Below are positions 59,652 to 64,000 of a stretch of 64,000 nucleotides of DNA, piece after piece. Under the pieces are notes generated by a model that ran no database searches, was not told the DNA's origin, and worked only from the letters and a program-made list of their open reading frames with translations. A program made the position numbers and the translations under genes. Every line of letters begins with the position of its first letter. Within the stretch, counting starts at the first letter, position 1. Source of the DNA: Amblyornis subalaris (Eukaryota > Chordata > Aves > Passeriformes > Ptilonorhynchidae); the NCBI GenBank assembly GCA_018881555.1, contig JACAXG010000068.1, positions 2,322,198 to 2,386,197 of the forward strand, written 5' to 3'.

Positions 59652-61558
59652 CAGGGGTCAGGGGGAGCTGTGCATGGCTCTCGTGCTGTGGAGGAGCCAA
59701 GGCACNCTTCCCTTATTTTCCAGTGGCATGCTAAAGTCACAAGGTGGTATTTTCCACCTCAGGCAGGCAAACTGAATTTGAATTTCTAGGTAGTGTCTCT
59801 CTTATGAAAAACTTTGCAAGCATTTGGGTTTGTCCCTGTGTGGAAAAAAAAGATTTTTTGGCAATCTTAAATTCTTACAGGATTAAATAGTTTGGGGGGG
59901 TTTCCTATTTAGATCTATCCTGAAACCCTCAAAATACGGTTTGCAGGTGGTGCTGAAGCTGTCCTTGGCCGTTTAGTGGATAAAGCAGCTGTCTGGACCC
60001 GCCTGTGTGCTCTGGCTGAGTTTGTTTGTTTTCAGTTCCCGAACCAATTATCTGCTGGAGGAAATGGCGTGTCACGCTCTCAGCCTGCCCAGATATTTAT
60101 AGGTAAGGTCAAACCCCTGAGNAAGGTCTGTGGCAGTGTTTAGTAGGTGTGGGTGTCTCAGCCTGGTGAAGTTCCCTGGGATGGACACTTCCCTGGAGCC
60201 CTCCAGGGTAAGGTCTCCTCGATGGGCTGCTTCACCCTCTGAGGGATGAGCCNTGGCTTTTCCTGGCTTGGCTGGATGGGGAAGGGTTTGGTATCCTCAC
60301 CACGGCTCTCAGCTGGGTCTGGCTGCCTCTCTTCTGCTACTTTTCCCATGGATTCTCTGCATCTAGTCCTTACAATACTGTTGTTTTCTGTCTTTTGCAG
60401 CAGAAGAGTTGAGTTTCAGCTGTCCTCTTGAGGCTTTCTCAAGTGCTTGTGAATACTTAAGTTCTCCAGTCTCCCTTTTTCATCAACACTTCCTTTTTCT
60501 CTTTCCTCTCTCCCCTCTAAGCTGGCTGAACCACGAGAGCTCTCATCTCATGCCTGGTTATTTGCTGCTTGCCTGGGTTTTGCACGAGCCATTCAATGTG
60601 CTTTGTGCTCGGGTCTGCTTGGAAAGGGCTCGTTCAATTTGCTCGTGATGTCGGCTTTATTTCAAGTGCACCTNTTCCTGGTGGATCTCTCCTGGAATCT
60701 GGGATGTGTTTCCTCCTCCTGTGCAGCAGGTGACTGGGCAGCTGCCCCTGGGTCCCTGGTTGGTCGCTCTGTGGGTAGCCCTGCTCAGAGGTTTCTGTTG
60801 TTGTCACAGTGNGAGTCAGGAGCTGTGAACTGACAGCTCTCACTGCTGTGCTTGTGGAGCCTGAACAGCAAAACCAGAGTGATTTAGCACGTGGTGAGGA
60901 GAAAACCNGAAGGAAGAGAGAAATGAACACAACCCCCATGTTTTTAAGAGCTGAGGTGGTTTAAGTGTTATTAATACCTCCTTGGAAGCCAGGCCCATCC
61001 ATATGACCTNGGCTAGGGCTGGGCTGAGAAGGGGCTGATGGATGAAGAGGAAGAGCACAGATGATGCTCCTGGTGGGTAGAGCTCCTCTGGGAAAACTTG
61101 CCTGGCCTCAGGGCACCAAACAGGTAGCCCCATGTATCTCCAGCCTCTGNTTTTGGGTTATTTGTGCTGGGATGGCCTCATCTGGTGTCTGTGGCTGCCC
61201 TGGGCTCTGCCCCTGCAGTCTTGGTCCCCTCTGACCTGTGTTTTGCTGCTCAGGGAGGTGGCTGCTGGTGTGCTTCGGAGCAGGATTGCAGGGTGGGGAC
61301 CCCTGGAACGAGTGGTGATGGAGTGGACCAGCCCAGGGAAGTCTCGGTACTCAAATTGCTCCTGAATTGTCTGACAAATGATATCAAATACCATGATCTT
61401 TGCTCANTAAGACTTTATTCTGCTTGTAAGAGGGTTAATGTGGACAATAGACATGAACAAGCTGCACACAGGAACTGCTTAATCAAGAGGGTTTTGCTTG
61501 GGTGTTTGGAGCGGGGGAAGGGGAGAATCAGGCAGGGGGAAATCATGAAGGCCAGTAA

Positions 61559-61590
61559 GAGCAATTAAAGCAATTAGAGCAATTAAAGCA
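61559..61590. repeat. 9-bp tandem repeat near PPP1R16B exon 2
   Basis: About 3.5 copies of (G/A)AGCAATTA lie about 130 bp before the exon-2 acceptor, within the zone where branch points and splicing enhancers may lie. Confidence 0.85.
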
Positions 61591-61746
61591 CAGTTAACTG
61601 AGCCGCCTTTGGAGGTGGTAGATGTTGCCCGTTGTGTNTTCCAGCAGGCTGATCTCCTGTGCTCGTCTGCAGGGGACGATGACACCTGATCCCTCCTGCT
61701 TTCCTCCTCATTCCAGGTTCCCACCGTATTCCNGCCGGACACCGCC

Positions 61747-61785
61747 ATGGGCCCTCCCCAGCTCGGCCTCAGGATGCTGGAATAG
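61747..61785 (+). CDS. Upstream ORF in PPP1R16B 5' UTR
   Basis: An ATG in a good context (CGCCATGG) opens 12 codons ending in TAG, 87 bases before the main start and within the same exon if the acceptor at 61716 is used. Such a uORF would be expected to reduce translation of the main frame. No conservation data are available. Confidence 0.45.
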   Translation: MGPPQLGLRMLE

Positions 61786-61872
61786 CAGCAGGTGGCTGCC
61801 ATCCAGAGGACCTGCGGTGGGACGCCGCTTCCCACTGGGACACCCTCCCCTTCCCCGCTGCCGGCAGAAGCC

Positions 61873-62119
61873 ATGGATGCCCACGTGGACCTGCTGACCG
61901 AGCTGCAGCTGCTGGACAAGGTGCCCACGCTGGAGAGGCTGCGGGCGGCCCAGAAGCGGAGGGCTCAGCAGCTCAAGAAATGGGCACAGTACGAGAAGGA
62001 GATGCAGCACAAGAAGAGGAAGCACGAGAAGAAGAGGAATGCCGTGAGCAGGAAGAAGGTGTCTTTCGAAGCCAGCGTTGCTCTGCTGGAGGCTTCTCTG
62101 AGGAACGACGTGGAGGAAG
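61873..62119 (+). CDS. PPP1R16B: Protein phosphatase 1 regulatory subunit 16B (TIMAP), first coding exon
   Basis: It encodes residues 1-82 plus one base of TIMAP, a membrane-associated, ankyrin-repeat targeting subunit of protein phosphatase 1. The sequence Asp-Leu-Leu-Thr-Glu-Leu-Gln-Leu-Leu, the basic helix (about 21-58) and the PP1-docking RVxF-type motif Lys-Val-Ser-Phe (62-65) all match my recall of the mammalian protein, with one residue fewer before the motif. The ATG sits in GCCATGG. The exon ends at GAAG/GTAGGG in phase 1, which suits the next expected residue Val. The acceptor is taken as TTCCAG at 61711-61716 after a pyrimidine tract; a TCTGCAG at 61666-61672 is the alternative. 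Ankyrin repeats and the C-terminal CAAX-type lipidation motif lie in later exons beyond the window, so the gene is partial here. Confidence 0.96.
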
Positions 62120-64000
62120 GTAGGGCGCTCGTGCCCGGTGGGTTTCGTCTGCCTGCCCGTGAGCTCCGGGTGGTGCCAGGCCCTCTGTGGGGTGCGGAGG
62201 CACCTGTGCTGCCGTCCGTGGGCTGCCCTCGGTGGGCTGTTGGGCTCCCGGGTGTTGCCATCTCCGATGCAGCTCTGGGGACCTCGGAGCCCCGTGTGGC
62301 ACCAGCGTTACCTCGGCTGGCACCGGGNGTGGGTGTCTGAATGCCAGGATGGGCCAGGAGCTAGGAGGGAGGTTTGGGGAGAGGAAGGCGGTTTTCGTCT
62401 CTTTGCTTTTCGCACTTCCTACTTACAGGAGGTGTGAAACACTTCCTTGCCTTCTGGGNGTGCCTCTCCGTGGTTTGAGGGTTTTATGGCAGTCTGTCGC
62501 AGGGATTTACATGTCGGTGTAAATCTCTTCAGCTTCCCTGCTGGAGGGCATGGAGTCAGAGCTACGGGGATGTATGAATGTTTTCCCAAAATACTGGGAA
62601 GCGTGGCTTTGCTTAGTGCTTCCTGTAGAACAGAACTGCAAATTGTTCAGAAATTGGTTTAATTACAGCATTTCAGAGTGGATGGAAGTGCTTTGCTTCT
62701 GCTACAAAATCTGAGGGGAGGAGGAAAAATATGTCTAAAAGTCAATAACCATTAGCCTCAGCACAGCACGGGGGAAAACCTGTGAGCTCTGGGGAGCCAG
62801 AGAGACTTCTCTGCAGAGGAGTAAAAATATCTGTTGGAGGAGAGCTGGAGCAGCCTTTGGGGTTGGTGCTCTGCNAGGTAGCAAAATCGGTGTAATTTTC
62901 CTGATCCCTTGGCATGGCAGAGGGAGATGCTTAGGGAACCTGGCCAGCTGAGCATCTCTGCTCGTGAATGTTGCTCTAGTTTCCAGCATCTGCTGCAAGA
63001 AGCAGTNTATCCTTGCCTGGTACGTGGGTGGAAGGCAAGGACCTCTTCTTGTCTGGTGAAGAATCTCCCCAAAGTCATGTCTCTGTTCTGAGCAGGCCTT
63101 TTGTGTGCTGTAACTTGTCCCTGTGTGTGTTTTGGACCTGTTTGGAAATGGAGCACGGGCAGTGGTGACGCTTCCTGAGCGGTGTCACAGCATTTGCCAA
63201 GCCCTGCTGTGTCTGTGGGTCTGTGTGCNTTTGTGCCCTCTCTGGGAGAGCAGACCTGTGGTGATGCCTTGGAAACTGCAAACTTTTATGTGTTCCTTCC
63301 TTGCTTTGGAGGTTTCATAGCTCTTTCCAGCTCTTTGCTCCAGTGACCTTGTGTTCTCGCTCTGAGCTGTTGTGGTCTTCTAGGAGAGCTCCAACAGTGA
63401 AGCCAACTGTGAAGTTGTGACTGCTGGCATTGCCTGAGAGGACAGGTTTGTGACCTGTGCTGGCAGGTATTGGCAGGCTGTGGTTTGGGTTTCACACCCA
63501 GCTGTTCGCCTGCCAGTCACAGGTCACAGTGTGGGAACAGATAACGAGAGCTTCATCCTCCTCCTCTTTGTGTGGCCCTGGTGCCTCTGCCCAGCGCTTG
63601 GGCTGGGGGNTGTGGTGGGTCTGTGAGAGGCCCAACCTTGCAGTTTTGCTTTTAGCTCTTTCTGGGTTGGAATCTGGGCCNTTTGGAAGGAGGAAAGCTC
63701 CTCCNCTGTCTGTCCTACNGATGCTTTCTCATTCAGTGAGGGATGCACGAATGGTGGAGGTGTTGCAGTCCCATCCCTGGTGAAGGGTAGTTGTGCTACT
63801 CAGTGATAGTGAGCAGGCAGGGCTGGCCTGTATTCAGGCAGTGACACCAGTGCTCTGCTGGCAGAGGTCCTGTGGCCAGTGGTCTTGCACCACATGTGAA
63901 CATGGATACTTCACTGTTGGGGCTGCAGAGTTGAGCTTTCCGCTCCCAGCTTCACTCTTTTCCTCCTGGGAGGGAAAATCCATCGCTGCAGGTCTCTTTT
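62120..64000 (+). other. PPP1R16B: PPP1R16B intron 2 (partial)
   Basis: Sequence runs to the window end without the next ankyrin-coding exon. No repeat or RNA gene was recognised. Confidence 0.75.

Larger units (their letters stand above)
44928..61716 (+). other. PPP1R16B: PPP1R16B intron 1, about 16.8 kb
   Basis: No other gene was recognised within it. It holds GC-rich patches (47550-47830, 48240-48660, 51990-52170), a T17 run (55937-55953), a 26-bp-period duplication (59611-59651) and a 9-bp repeat (61559-61590) near its 3' end. A long antisense open frame at 56139-56978 has no recognised similarity. Confidence 0.55.

Noticed and set aside
1..64000. CRISPR arrays, rRNA, tRNA and bacterial-type operons
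   Set aside because: None seen; the window is vertebrate nuclear DNA with introns and LINE remnants.

Overview
The window looks like a piece of an avian nuclear chromosome. It holds compact, intron-rich vertebrate genes, several 3' fragments of the bird-typical CR1 LINE, and an LTR block of a kind I associate with passerine endogenous retroviruses. Single N characters are scattered every 100-200 bases, which suggests a draft or variant-masked assembly. There are no operons, CRISPR arrays, rRNA genes or recognisable tRNA genes. The locus corresponds to the human 20q11.23 neighbourhood (ADIG, ACTR5, PPP1R16B), identified by recalled protein similarity.

Layout. 1-5,100: no supportable gene. 5,130-5,890: an orphan CpG island. 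6,736-9,934, minus strand: an adipogenin-like gene (ADIG), with a confident first exon, a probable second exon and a candidate third exon. 9,935-13,050: intergenic; it includes a CR1 cluster bracketed by two diverged copies of a ~95-bp sequence. 13,133-21,597, plus strand: the complete nine-exon coding sequence of ACTR5 (610 residues), with a CpG-island promoter, a 3' UTR to about 22,300, CR1 fragments in introns 1 and 5, and a small hAT-like inverted-repeat element in intron 7. 22,300-44,600: about 22 kb without a supportable gene, containing an LTR (30.5-31.0 kb), a CR1 fragment (31.3-31.6 kb) and GC-rich blocks. 44,640-44,927: CpG-island 5'-UTR exon of PPP1R16B. Next come a ~16.8-kb first intron, the first coding exon (ATG at 61,873, donor after 62,119), and intron sequence to the window end.

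The three genes are unrelated in function and share only conserved neighbourhood. ACTR5 is a nuclear subunit of the INO80 chromatin remodeller. PPP1R16B (TIMAP) is a membrane-associated protein phosphatase 1 regulator. ADIG is a small membrane protein linked to adipocyte lipid storage. The main surprise is the ADIG-like gene. It is divergent (head-to-head) with ACTR5, has a long acidic serine-rich exon 2 much larger than the short mammalian tail, and may be completed by a phase-compatible exon encoding a second hydrophobic segment.
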